The notes: generated by a model not told the origin, from the sequence alone. Shown: positions 8,493-15,147, numbered from the stretch's first letter. The stretch is DNA of 16,757 nt from an uncultured Bacteroidota bacterium (GCA_903912435.1 CAIWHI010000022.1:1-16757), one strand, 5' to 3'. Translations and numbers: made by a program.

Positions 8493-11036
8493 ATGAGGAC
8501 ATTTATAAAAATAGTTGTGTTGCTGTTGCTTGCAACGAATGCAAATGCCCAGTGGTTTACTGTAAACAACCTATCGGGTACTACTGCCCCTTATGGCACC
8601 AATAGTGTTACGGTTTTAGGTGCTGGTACATTTAGTACCTATCCCGGATGGTGTGGCGCTATTCCCTATTGGATTGGGAATTTTACAGGTGGGGTTGCCA
8701 CACCTGGTTGGTATCATTTCACCTTTGCTACCCCTACAAAAAGTATTAAGGTATACTCTACAGCATCTGATCCTGGTGAAAGTATAGCCATCAAAATAAA
8801 TGGTGTTCACTATTCCCTCACTGCTGCTAATTTAATACCATGGCCAAGTACCTGTGGTACTCCGGTTATGACCCTCGTTGGAGATTCATTGGTAAGTGTA
8901 GGAGGTAACTCATCAGCAGAACTTATTATTACTTACTGCTCTATAACAAGTGTCGAAGTTGAAACTGACGGGTTAAGCAATGGAACAGTATTTACTTTTA
9001 TGTTTTCTGATTCAGGAGCTTGTTTTAATGTTACTGGTAATAATCCATGCGTGGGCGATACTATTAAGCTTGATGCTGTAGGTGATTCAACAGGTGCAAC
9101 TTATTCTTGGTCGGGCCCTGGCGGATTTACCAGCACAGCACAGGCTCCTTTCATTTTTCCCGCTATAATGGCTGATTCAGGTACCTATAGGGTAATTAGA
9201 ACTATTGGCATTACCCATGATACTGGATATATACACGTTACTGTTCACCCATTGCCCGTTGTAAATTTGTCCAATAATGCTCCATTATGTGCCGGTCTGT
9301 TAGATACTTTGAAACTGAGTGTAACACCCGATTCTACTGGAGAATTATTTAGTTGGACAGGTCCCGTAGGATTTACATCTACCCTTCAATTCCCTACGGT
9401 GCCGGCCTTTACGGCACTTAATGTAGGCGTTTATAGTGTGACCGCCACTACCAGATTTGGTTGCAAGGCAGGTGGTAGCATTTATGCAGGAATTGTGCCG
9501 CCGCCTCCGGCACCAACAATAACTGGAAAAACATGGTACTGTTATGGCGATGCTCCTGAAGCCTTTAGGGTTTCTGCTACCGGCTCAGTACTTTGGTACC
9601 CAACATTAACAAGTACTGTTGGTTCTTCCACCCCCCCAATAGTCAATACCGGTATTGCAGGTACTTTTACATATTATGCCGATCAGACTATTGGTAGTTG
9701 TGAGAGTCCGAAAGGATCAATTACTGTAATAGTTTATCCTAAGATCACTCCATCATTTATACCCGTATATAGAAGAGGTTGTTTTGGTGACAATGTGGAT
9801 TTTATTAATAACTCAACTGGTGCTACTCAATATTTATGGCATTTCGGAGATGCATCTCCAATTTCAACACTTACCAATCCATCTCATTTCTATCAATATC
9901 AGGGTCTTGATAGTGTAAAACTGATTTGTTATGGAGTGAATCCCCTATGTATTGAAACACTTACTAAGCCAGTAGACACCCGCCATACTGTAGTAGCTGA
10001 TTTTAATCCATTAGTGGATACTGTATGTTTTGGTCAGTCTATAACAATGAATAATACCTCCACTTCCACGGTTAATATCCCTGAGGGCATTAGTTCTCCT
10101 GGTGTTATTACCACTTATGCATGGAAGTTTGGTGATGGCACCACAGATGCAACTATTGCACCTACATATACCTATCCTAAGCCGGGCTATTATACTGCTA
10201 CCCTAACGGTTACTGATTCAATAGGCTGTAAGAGTACTATTAGTAAGCCGATTTATGTTTTGCAGGTGGATATCAATACATTCCACGATACTATGCTATG
10301 CGTATCGCAGCCATTTTTGATGAGCAATATGGTGACATTAACTCCAAAAATTGTTTTACCATTCACCTATACATGGGGGCCTTCAACAGGTTTGAATGAT
10401 ACCACATTACAAAATCCTTACTTTAATGCAATAGGCTTATATGTTTACACATTTACAGCTACTGTTAATACCTATGGTTGTACTGCTTCTGATGTGATTA
10501 CAATTAATTCAGTTTTAGGAGCACCTATTACCAATATTACAGCATCAGCTACTATTCCATATGGTAATAGTGTACAGTTGAATGCCGACAACCAGATATT
10601 CTATTGGTGGTTACCTAATGATGGCAGCCTCAGCGATCCAAACATCAATAATCCAGTTGCAACTCCTTCCCGTACTACGCTATATACTGTATATGGATAT
10701 GATAAAAACGGTTGTTTGGATAGTGCTTATGTAACTATTTATGTAGATAGCACAATGGTTGAGAATTCGCCAACTGGATTTACACCAAACGGCGATGGTT
10801 TAAATGATGTATATCACCTTGTTGGCTTGAAATACAGAAATCTTGTTGATTTCAGGATTTATAACAGATGGGGACAACAGGTTTTCTATACCGCTAATTT
10901 CAAAGATGGCTGGGATGGTACATTTAATGGTGTTGCACAAGATGTAGGTACTTATTTTTATACAGTTATTGTAGCAAGGCCCGGTGGTGATGGTGAAAAT
11001 ATTGTGTATAAAGGTGAGCTTACACTGATACGATAG
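8493..11036 (+). CDS. T9SS type B secreted modular protein with Ig-like and PKD domains (paralog of 2450)
   Basis: 847 residues. The ATG at 8493 gives a classical signal peptide (MRTFIKIVVLLLLATNANA-Q, cleavage after residue 19). Residues about 20-175 match the unnamed N-terminal module of the 2450 gene (KINGVHYSLT at 101-110, W.GN at 60-63). Ig-like modules follow (about 177-252 and 254-335; WSGPGGFTS, WTGPVGFTS), then a CHU_C-associated Ig repeat (341-416; WYCYGD ... SCES), PKD domains (419-497 with YLWHFGD; 499-592 with YAWKFGDGTTD and GYYTATLTVTD), two further beta modules (594-676, 678-752) and a CHU_C tail (758-847: GFTPNGDGLNDVYH, NRWGQQVF, GWDGTFNGVAQDVG, terminal TLIR). Type B T9SS export to the surface is expected. 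It has the same domain order as 2450 and is separated from it by the lectin gene. It has its own long upstream region and a strong terminator, so it is probably a single-gene transcription unit. Ligand and function are unknown. Confidence 0.93.
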   Translation: MRTFIKIVVLLLLATNANAQWFTVNNLSGTTAPYGTNSVTVLGAGTFSTYPGWCGAIPYWIGNFTGGVATPGWYHFTFATPTKSIKVYSTASDPGESIAIKINGVHYSLTAANLIPWPSTCGTPVMTLVGDSLVSVGGNSSAELIITYCSITSVEVETDGLSNGTVFTFMFSDSGACFNVTGNNPCVGDTIKLDAVGDSTGATYSWSGPGGFTSTAQAPFIFPAIMADSGTYRVIRTIGITHDTGYIHVTVHPLPVVNLSNNAPLCAGLLDTLKLSVTPDSTGELFSWTGPVGFTSTLQFPTVPAFTALNVGVYSVTATTRFGCKAGGSIYAGIVPPPPAPTITGKTWYCYGDAPEAFRVSATGSVLWYPTLTSTVGSSTPPIVNTGIAGTFTYYADQTIGSCESPKGSITVIVYPKITPSFIPVYRRGCFGDNVDFINNSTGATQYLWHFGDASPISTLTNPSHFYQYQGLDSVKLICYGVNPLCIETLTKPVDTRHTVVADFNPLVDTVCFGQSITMNNTSTSTVNIPEGISSPGVITTYAWKFGDGTTDATIAPTYTYPKPGYYTATLTVTDSIGCKSTISKPIYVLQVDINTFHDTMLCVSQPFLMSNMVTLTPKIVLPFTYTWGPSTGLNDTTLQNPYFNAIGLYVYTFTATVNTYGCTASDVITINSVLGAPITNITASATIPYGNSVQLNADNQIFYWWLPNDGSLSDPNINNPVATPSRTTLYTVYGYDKNGCLDSAYVTIYVDSTMVENSPTGFTPNGDGLNDVYHLVGLKYRNLVDFRIYNRWGQQVFYTANFKDGWDGTFNGVAQDVGTYFYTVIVARPGGDGENIVYKGELTLIR

Positions 11037-11052
11037 CTTTATTAATCTTACT

Positions 11053-11100
11053 AATATAAGTAATAAGCCTCCGAATTTTCGGGGGCTTATTACTTATATT
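11053..11100 (+). terminator. Very long terminator hairpin closing the adhesin array
   Basis: A 22-bp inverted repeat (11053-11074 with 11079-11100) has one T-G wobble and a 4-nt ATTT loop. The core is GC-rich (CCTCCGA/TCGGGGG) and the outer part AT-rich, ending in TTATATTAT. It begins 16 bases after the stop of the gene at 8493. Its A/T-rich flanks could terminate in either direction. Confidence 0.85.
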
Positions 11101-11189
11101 ATCATTCATTATATCAAATGCTGGCTTTATTTAATCTTCATTCCAATAACAGATATAGCATCAGGTTATTATATAAAAACCATTTACCC

Positions 11190-11223
11190 AAAAAGAAAGG
11201 GCACCTATATAATAGATGCCCTT
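11190..11223 (-). terminator. Terminator of the - strand flavoprotein gene
   Basis: AAGGGCA (11197-11203) pairs with TGCCCTT (11217-11223). After one mismatch, CTAT pairs with ATAG around a 3-nt loop. Read on the - strand, the hairpin is followed by a T-rich tail (TTTCTTTTT). It lies 24 bases past the stop of the 11248-12357 gene. Confidence 0.8.
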
Positions 11224-11247
11224 GCAAGATTTGTATTAATTAATTGA

Positions 11248-12357
11248 TTATTCTGGTAAGCTGCCGAATACTATAAGGCTATGTTGGCCTGCAGTATGAA
11301 GGTCGCGCCAAACACGGTTGATTTCGGCTGACTTATCAATAGAACCTAAACCGCAATACGGATAAAGTGCATCAGCACACTCAGCCGCCTTGCGGGCTAA
11401 TTCATAAGAAGCTGCACTTACTTTATACAATATTGCTGGCTTTATTTTCTGAAAATTAATGCATCCTTGCCATGAAATATCAGCAGCATAGTACAGTTTG
11501 GTACGTGCATCTTCTAATTTCTCTGTCCATTTTTCGAAATATTCAGAAATAGTACGATCAGTAGAAAGTGGTTGGCCATTTTTGCCCTTTGTTGTAGTAA
11601 GATAAGCTTCTACCAGGTCTACAAAATGATATGCCATGCCAGATATACTTGCGGCAAATATTGCTTCTTGTAATTGCTGTTGTGGGAATTTGTAGATAGG
11701 GGCATCAACTTTTGGTTCTGCATTAATTACATACGACCTGTTTGCTGCTACTTCAAGTGCTTTTACCTCAAAGCTATTGCATGATGTTGCAGACAAACCA
11801 AGTGCATTCCATGTAGCATTTACTGTAACATCTTCTTTCATGAATATGAATGATAATACATTACCATTACCTGATTCATTTTTCACAGCTTCACCATTTA
11901 CGGTTTCTACACAGTTGCCAATAAAGGCCGTAGCGTCATTTGTGCCGGTAGCGTAATTCCATTTGCCTGATACTATATAATCATCACCCTTTTTCTCAGC
12001 AGTACCGCTTCCTTCTCCGTAGGTAATACCTACTTTAGCATCGCTTAAGATGCCTTTTGCAACATCTGCATCAATGAATGCAGTTTGCCAGCCCGCCACA
12101 GCACATTGTGCTATAGCCCAGCCCGCACTGCCATCGGCCCATGAAATACCTTCTGTTAGTCTCACAGCAGCAGGAAGTGCCATCTGTAATCCTTCCATAG
12201 AAGATGGGGCAAGCATTTTGAACCATTGTTGTTCAGTAATCAAATTCAGTTGTGTCTTACTAAATCTGCCGTCTTTTTCGGCTTTAGCTGCTGAATCGCG
12301 AATAATGTCTGTTACTTTTTGTTTCAGTACAGAAGATGGATGTGATGAATTATTCAT
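11248..12357 (-). CDS. Acyl-CoA dehydrogenase-fold flavoprotein, probable flavin-dependent monooxygenase-like
   Basis: 369 residues, ATG at 12357, stop TAA at 11248. The overall pattern is the acyl-CoA dehydrogenase fold: an N-terminal helical domain (about 1-110; LTEGISWADGSAGWAIAQC at 67-85), a middle beta domain with the flavin-site-like GDDYIVSGKWNYATG (124-138) and WNALGLSATSC (183-193), and a C-terminal helical bundle (about 225-360) ending in INRVWRDLHTAGQHSLI (346-362). That C-terminal motif, the R..WRD..TA..H type, is characteristic of the HsaA/HpaB-C2/DszC branch, which hydroxylates aromatic or S-containing substrates using reduced flavin supplied by a separate reductase. Classical acyl-CoA dehydrogenase catalysis is therefore less likely. 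No flavin reductase or pathway gene lies nearby, so substrate and partner are unknown. No signal peptide; cytoplasmic. It is transcribed alone, convergent with the adhesin array. Length is slightly short of the usual 380-400. Confidence 0.82.
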   Translation of the reverse strand: MNNSSHPSSVLKQKVTDIIRDSAAKAEKDGRFSKTQLNLITEQQWFKMLAPSSMEGLQMALPAAVRLTEGISWADGSAGWAIAQCAVAGWQTAFIDADVAKGILSDAKVGITYGEGSGTAEKKGDDYIVSGKWNYATGTNDATAFIGNCVETVNGEAVKNESGNGNVLSFIFMKEDVTVNATWNALGLSATSCNSFEVKALEVAANRSYVINAEPKVDAPIYKFPQQQLQEAIFAASISGMAYHFVDLVEAYLTTTKGKNGQPLSTDRTISEYFEKWTEKLEDARTKLYYAADISWQGCINFQKIKPAILYKVSAASYELARKAAECADALYPYCGLGSIDKSAEINRVWRDLHTAGQHSLIVFGSLPE

Positions 12358-12471
12358 TTTTAATTAAAATATATGTTAATAATAGAAAGCTAATTAGAGC
12401 ATTCTTTTGATAATAAAGATTGCCAGTTATTAATTATTTTCATGTGGATCATTGAGTTATATAACATAGCG

Positions 12472-12489
12472 ATAGTAATTATTTACTAT
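12472..12489. repeat. AT-rich hairpin in the probable leader of the flavoprotein gene
   Basis: ATAGTAA (12472-12478) and TTACTAT (12483-12489) form a perfect 7-bp stem with a 4-nt loop (TTAT). It lies about 115 bases upstream of the ATG at 12357, inside the leader if the 12573 promoter is used. It is weak in energy and could be chance in this AT-rich stretch. Confidence 0.3.
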
Positions 12490-12572
12490 AACAATGATAC
12501 TAAATAAATGTTTTCAGGCTGGAGAGTAATTTCTATGGAGAAAGGTGGGTAATTAAATTTTGTAAGGTAATG

Positions 12573-12606
12573 CAAATATACATAAATAGAAATTCAAAAA
12601 TGCAAA
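12573..12606 (-). promoter_or_regulatory. Candidate promoter for the flavoprotein gene
   Basis: On the - strand, TTTG (12606-12603), a 22-bp gap, then TATATTTG (12580-12573), a perfect Bacteroidota -7 box followed by CA, the same TATATTTGCA as in the strong promoter at 13268. The reported spacing range is about 17-23 bp. It would produce a leader of about 200 nt before the ATG at 12357. No better match was seen closer to the gene. Confidence 0.45.
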
Positions 12607-12848
12607 TTTTATTAGTAAAAAATCCGATTGTTTGTATGTTACCATAATATAAACCTATTAAGATGGCTATTTTAATCTCGGAAATGGGTTTTATGTTAAT
12701 GGTATTGATGAATGTATTAGATAATGCTCTCTTAAAAAGGTTTAATCTTAGTTTCATTTTGTTGAAAAACAAGCAAGAACGAATGTATGCATATTACAAT
12801 GTCAAAAACTGTTGAAATACTATTGTTAGTAAGGTTATTATATTGCTG

Positions 12849-12878
12849 TTGCATATGAAAATACCGTTTGTGTATTTG
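12849..12878 (+). promoter_or_regulatory. Near-consensus + strand promoter with no gene behind it
   Basis: TTG (12849-12851), a 19-bp gap, then TGTATTTG (12871-12878), one base off TAnnTTTG and followed by C. Transcription would start near 12885 and run into the 26-bp palindrome at 12902. An AAATAC/GTATTT stem (12859-12864 with 12872-12877) overlaps it. Confidence 0.2.
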
Positions 12879-12901
12879 CCTAATCAATAGACCACTACTA
12901 T

Positions 12902-12927
12902 TAAATGATATTTGCAAATATCATTTA
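12902..12927. repeat. 26-bp perfect palindrome
   Basis: Bases 12902-12914 are the exact reverse complement of 12915-12927 (centre TTTGCAAA, arms reading TAAATGATA...). It is composed almost entirely of A/T apart from the two central and two flanking G/C pairs. It could be a dimeric regulator site, a cruciform or a hairpin in a transcript. A second, smaller stem (GCATTTT 12931-12937 with AAAATGC 12947-12953) follows 3 bases later. Confidence 0.7.
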
Positions 12928-13043
12928 GATGCATTTTTAAAGATAGAAAATGCTTTAACATGACTAATTTTCTTTTACATATCGCTTCCTTACGAATGTT
13001 GATTAAATAAAGTATACCAGAGAGTGAAGTTATTTTTCTTTTA

Positions 13044-13140
13044 TGCAAGGTGCAATCCCGAAAGCTATCGCGACGCGAGGAGCGACCTACTTAAGGAGCT
13101 TTGCAACCTGGCAGAAAAGAGACAATCCAAATTGTGGACT
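13044..13140. repeat. GC-rich structured island, probable REP-like or RNA element
   Basis: This block is clearly richer in G+C than its flanks. Nested inverted repeats are visible. The outer arms 13044-13055 (TGCAAGGTGCAA) and 13101-13113 (TTGCAACCTGGCA) pair with one mismatch and one bulge. Inside, AGCT (13063-13066) pairs with AGCT (13097-13100). TCCCGA (13056-13061) and TCGCGA (13068-13073) form a near-perfect stem. TCGCG-A-CGCGA (13068-13078) is symmetric. ACAAT-CCAA-ATTGT (13122-13135) is a separate hairpin. There is no open reading frame. Short GC-rich imperfect palindromes stranded in AT-rich intergenic DNA are typical of dispersed REP-type repeats; a structured RNA is the alternative. 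Copy number cannot be seen from this window. Confidence 0.45.
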
Positions 13141-13244
13141 TTATTTAATTATCATTCCTTAAGGATCATTTTGTAAAAACTTAATAAGGTTTTGGTTCTT
13201 TCCTTAATCATCATCCCTAATCGTAAATGTTCGATTGTCAAATT

Positions 13245-13275
13245 TTTGTAAGTTTTGCAAAAGTGTTTATATTTG
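13245..13275 (+). promoter_or_regulatory. Consensus Bacteroidota promoter for the gene at 13309
   Basis: TTTG (13245-13248), exactly 19 bp, then TATATTTG (13268-13275), a perfect match to the -33/-7 consensus. The -7 box ends 33 bases before the ATG, giving a leader of roughly 25 nt that ends in an A-rich stretch (GAAAAAAA) in place of a Shine-Dalgarno sequence. Confidence 0.8.
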
Positions 13276-13308
13276 CAATAAATAAATTGAAAATCAAAAA
13301 GAAAAAAA

Positions 13309-14217
13309 ATGAAAAAGAAAATTTTACTTTTTACTGCTATTGCAGGCATGGGTTATGTAATTTTTACTAGTGCCACATCCGGACCGGCAAGGTCTGGTTA
13401 TGATTGCACGGGTGCAGAAACAGCATGCACAGGTTCTTATGCTAATCCTTCAGGTTGTGCCGCAGCTGCTGGTTGTCATGGTTCTGCTGCAACTAGCACT
13501 ATTACTGCAACTATTGAGCTTGATTCTGCTGGTGTTGCAAAAACACAGTACAAACCAGGTGTTACTTATACTGTGAAAATCACAGGTAACAATGGCTCTT
13601 CTACTACGTTTACTAAGTATGGCTTTCAGTTGACATCTATTAAGGGTGCTGCATCTGCAGCTACTGTTAGCAATGCAGGTACATGGTCTACTACGGTTCC
13701 TACCGGTACACACTTACAGGCTCCTGGCACTTATACTTTAATTACTATTGCTGAGCATAGTGCGCCAATTACAATGAGTGGTACAAGCTTTAGCCAGTCT
13801 TTCACATGGACTGCCCCTGCTACCGGAACGGGTACTATCTCTTTCTGGGGTGCAGCAAACTTCGTAAATAACGATGGTAGGGCAAATGCTCCTGACTTCT
13901 GGAATACAGGAAGCCTGGTAGTTACCGAAATGCCAGCTTCTACTACTTCAATAGCATCAACAGCAACTGGTAGCTTCAAGGCCTTCCCTAATCCGGTTAA
14001 CAATACACTTAACCTTGAGTTTGGTAATACAGAAGCTGGTGCTTATTCTGTAAACGTATTTGATATGAGTGGTAAATGCATCAGCAACCAAAATATTGAT
14101 GCAACTTCTGCTAATTATGTTACCAGCTTGAACACTTCAAACTGGACTGCAGGTATTTATAATGTAGTACTTGAGAATAACGGTACTCGTACTGTTACCT
14201 CTGTAGTTAAGAACTAG
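13309..14217 (+). CDS. Secreted choice-of-anchor V / Reeler-like protein with type A T9SS sorting tail
   Basis: 302 residues. The ATG at 13309 is preceded by an A-rich leader and a consensus promoter. N-terminal signal sequence MKKKILLFTAIAGMGYVIF with likely processing near 20-25. Residues 30-60 carry four cysteines (33, 40, 50, 56) and the motif GCHGS (55-59), the position where choice-of-anchor V proteins usually have a CxxCH-like CASCH. Residues about 62-208 form a beta-rich domain (YKPGVTYTVKITG; FTKYGFQLT at 101-109; TGTISFWGAANFVNNDGRAN) typical of the Reeler-like family. Residues 223-302 are a type A T9SS tail: KAFPNPVNNTLNLEF, YSVNVFDMSGKCI, NWTAGIYNVVLENN. It is expected to be exported and attached to the surface or released. 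The gene is monocistronic with its own terminator. Ligand and role are unknown. The domain name is by pattern recall; the T9SS tail is more certain. Confidence 0.88.
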   Translation: MKKKILLFTAIAGMGYVIFTSATSGPARSGYDCTGAETACTGSYANPSGCAAAAGCHGSAATSTITATIELDSAGVAKTQYKPGVTYTVKITGNNGSSTTFTKYGFQLTSIKGAASAATVSNAGTWSTTVPTGTHLQAPGTYTLITIAEHSAPITMSGTSFSQSFTWTAPATGTGTISFWGAANFVNNDGRANAPDFWNTGSLVVTEMPASTTSIASTATGSFKAFPNPVNNTLNLEFGNTEAGAYSVNVFDMSGKCISNQNIDATSANYVTSLNTSNWTAGIYNVVLENNGTRTVTSVVKN

Positions 14218-14239
14218 TGTTTCTTAATAATAATTTATC

Positions 14240-14269
14240 AAAACCCCGGCTTATGTCGGGGTTTTTTTT
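14240..14269 (+). terminator. Strong Rho-independent terminator
   Basis: Bases 14240-14250 pair with 14255-14265 (AAAACCCCGGC with GTCGGGGTTTT, one G-T wobble) around a TTAT loop. An 8-base T-run (14262-14269) overlaps the 3' arm. It lies 22 bases after the stop at 14217. On the - strand the hairpin is followed by TTTT, so it may also limit transcripts of the convergent gene ending at 14299. Confidence 0.93.
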
Positions 14270-14298
14270 GTGATGTGGAATTTGATAATTATGTTAGC

Positions 14299-15147
14299 TT
14301 AAAATGTTAAGGCAAGCACCGCATATATCAGCATCACACCATCAGCCAGTGCATTATAAGCCCTGTCTGAAGTATGGTTTTTAAGATAGCTGATTACCAG
14401 CCAGGTAATAATAGCAGTAGCAAGCCCGGCTATAAGCCTTCCCTGATAATGGTATCGGGTATATTGAATAAGGCATACAAGTACAAAAAATGTTAGTGCC
14501 ACATTGATCACTTGGTAACTATACCTCAAGCCTAATCTACCTGGTAAGGTGCGTATATTATTGCCAATATCAGTTTTAATATCCCTTATATCGAAAACAA
14601 TGCAAAGTGTGAATATAAACAGCAGTCTTTCAGAAATGTCAAAAGGGAAGTTTAATGGGTTGTTGTTATGGTAAATAATAGGCAGGATACAAGTAACCAT
14701 TGTCCATACCATAGTAAGCACAAAAATCTTGAGCCATCCAAAATCTCTCAACCTGCGCTTGCCTTTGAGAGGGAGTAGGGGTAGGTAATAAGCAAATGAA
14801 ATTGCACCCAATACTGCCATAAGTTTTATTACTACAGCCGGCAATGAATAGCTACTTGAAATTACAGATATAAGACCTATGGTAAAGAACAGTAGATACC
14901 ACCCAAAGTGTTTCCTCGATTTCCTTATTTTGCCATAAGGCTTGGGTATAAGCCGTGGTGTATTGTAAACCAGAAGTGTGCCACCAAATATCAACAGGTG
15001 AAGCCAACTTACTGGTAATATTTGCCCTGTTATTCCATTATAATGAAAAATAAGTTTTTCAGTGGCCATACATAAACCTGTGGCGCATGTAGCGGTAAGC
15101 AGGCTGGTATAGAGTATCCAGTCAAAAAAAACTATCAGGTACCTCAC
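14299..15147 (-). CDS. UbiA-like prenyltransferase family membrane protein, first Asp-rich motif absent
   Basis: 282 residues, a polytopic membrane protein with about eight hydrophobic segments. Start: GTG at 15147. An in-frame TAA lies 9 bases further upstream and the next Met is residue 27, inside the first loop, so GTG is the best choice. The C-terminal half has the second UbiA signature, FDIRDIKTDIGNNIRTLPG (185-203; Asp186, Asp189, Asp193), which resembles DIEDxEGD..xG.RTLP of UbiA-family synthases. The first signature (NDxxDxxxD) should fall near YNTPRLIPKP (61-70), where only Asn62 is kept and the aspartates are gone. UbiA enzymes bind Mg-diphosphate through both motifs, so catalysis of a standard prenyl transfer is doubtful. 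It lies 66 bases downstream of the SRPBCC gene on the same strand, a likely operon. A T8 run in codons 6-8 (A8 at 15124-15131 on +) could slip. A TAATTTTG box (15159-15152) sits too close to the GTG to be a normal promoter. Confidence 0.8.
   Translation of the reverse strand: MRYLIVFFDWILYTSLLTATCATGLCMATEKLIFHYNGITGQILPVSWLHLLIFGGTLLVYNTPRLIPKPYGKIRKSRKHFGWYLLFFTIGLISVISSSYSLPAVVIKLMAVLGAISFAYYLPLLPLKGKRRLRDFGWLKIFVLTMVWTMVTCILPIIYHNNNPLNFPFDISERLLFIFTLCIVFDIRDIKTDIGNNIRTLPGRLGLRYSYQVINVALTFFVLVCLIQYTRYHYQGRLIAGLATAIITWLVISYLKNHTSDRAYNALADGVMLIYAVLALTF

Larger units (their letters stand above)
12358..13308. other. 951-bp gene-poor region between divergent genes
   Basis: I find no convincing coding sequence on either strand. 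Short - strand frames at 12533-12772, 12732-12917 and 13152-13349 have low-complexity AT-driven composition and run across promoter and palindrome features. The region holds an AT hairpin (12472-12489), a - strand promoter candidate (12573-12606), a weak + strand promoter candidate (12849-12878), a 26-bp palindrome (12902-12927), a small stem (12931-12937 with 12947-12953), a GC-rich structured island (13044-13140), the palindrome TCCTTAAGGA (13156-13165) and a strong + strand promoter (13245-13275). Confidence 0.6.

Noticed and set aside
1..11036. Repetitive Ig-like coding sequence as a CRISPR or short tandem repeat array
   Set aside because: The repetition is at protein-domain scale (about 75-90 residues) with strong nucleotide divergence and an open frame; no short direct repeats with unique spacers exist.
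12533..12772. 79-codon - strand reading frame in the gene-poor region
   Set aside because: Composition is AT-driven (many I, F, N, L), it overlaps a promoter-like sequence, and no domain or start context supports it.
12732..12917. 61-codon - strand reading frame
   Set aside because: It starts inside the 26-bp palindrome, overlaps the previous frame and shows no protein-like pattern.
13152..13349. 65-codon - strand reading frame overlapping the start of the gene at 13309
   Set aside because: It covers the consensus promoter and the true start of 13309 and looks random.
13456..13482. Cytochrome c haem-binding motif in the 13309 protein
   Set aside because: The spacing is C-x5-C-H rather than CxxCH.
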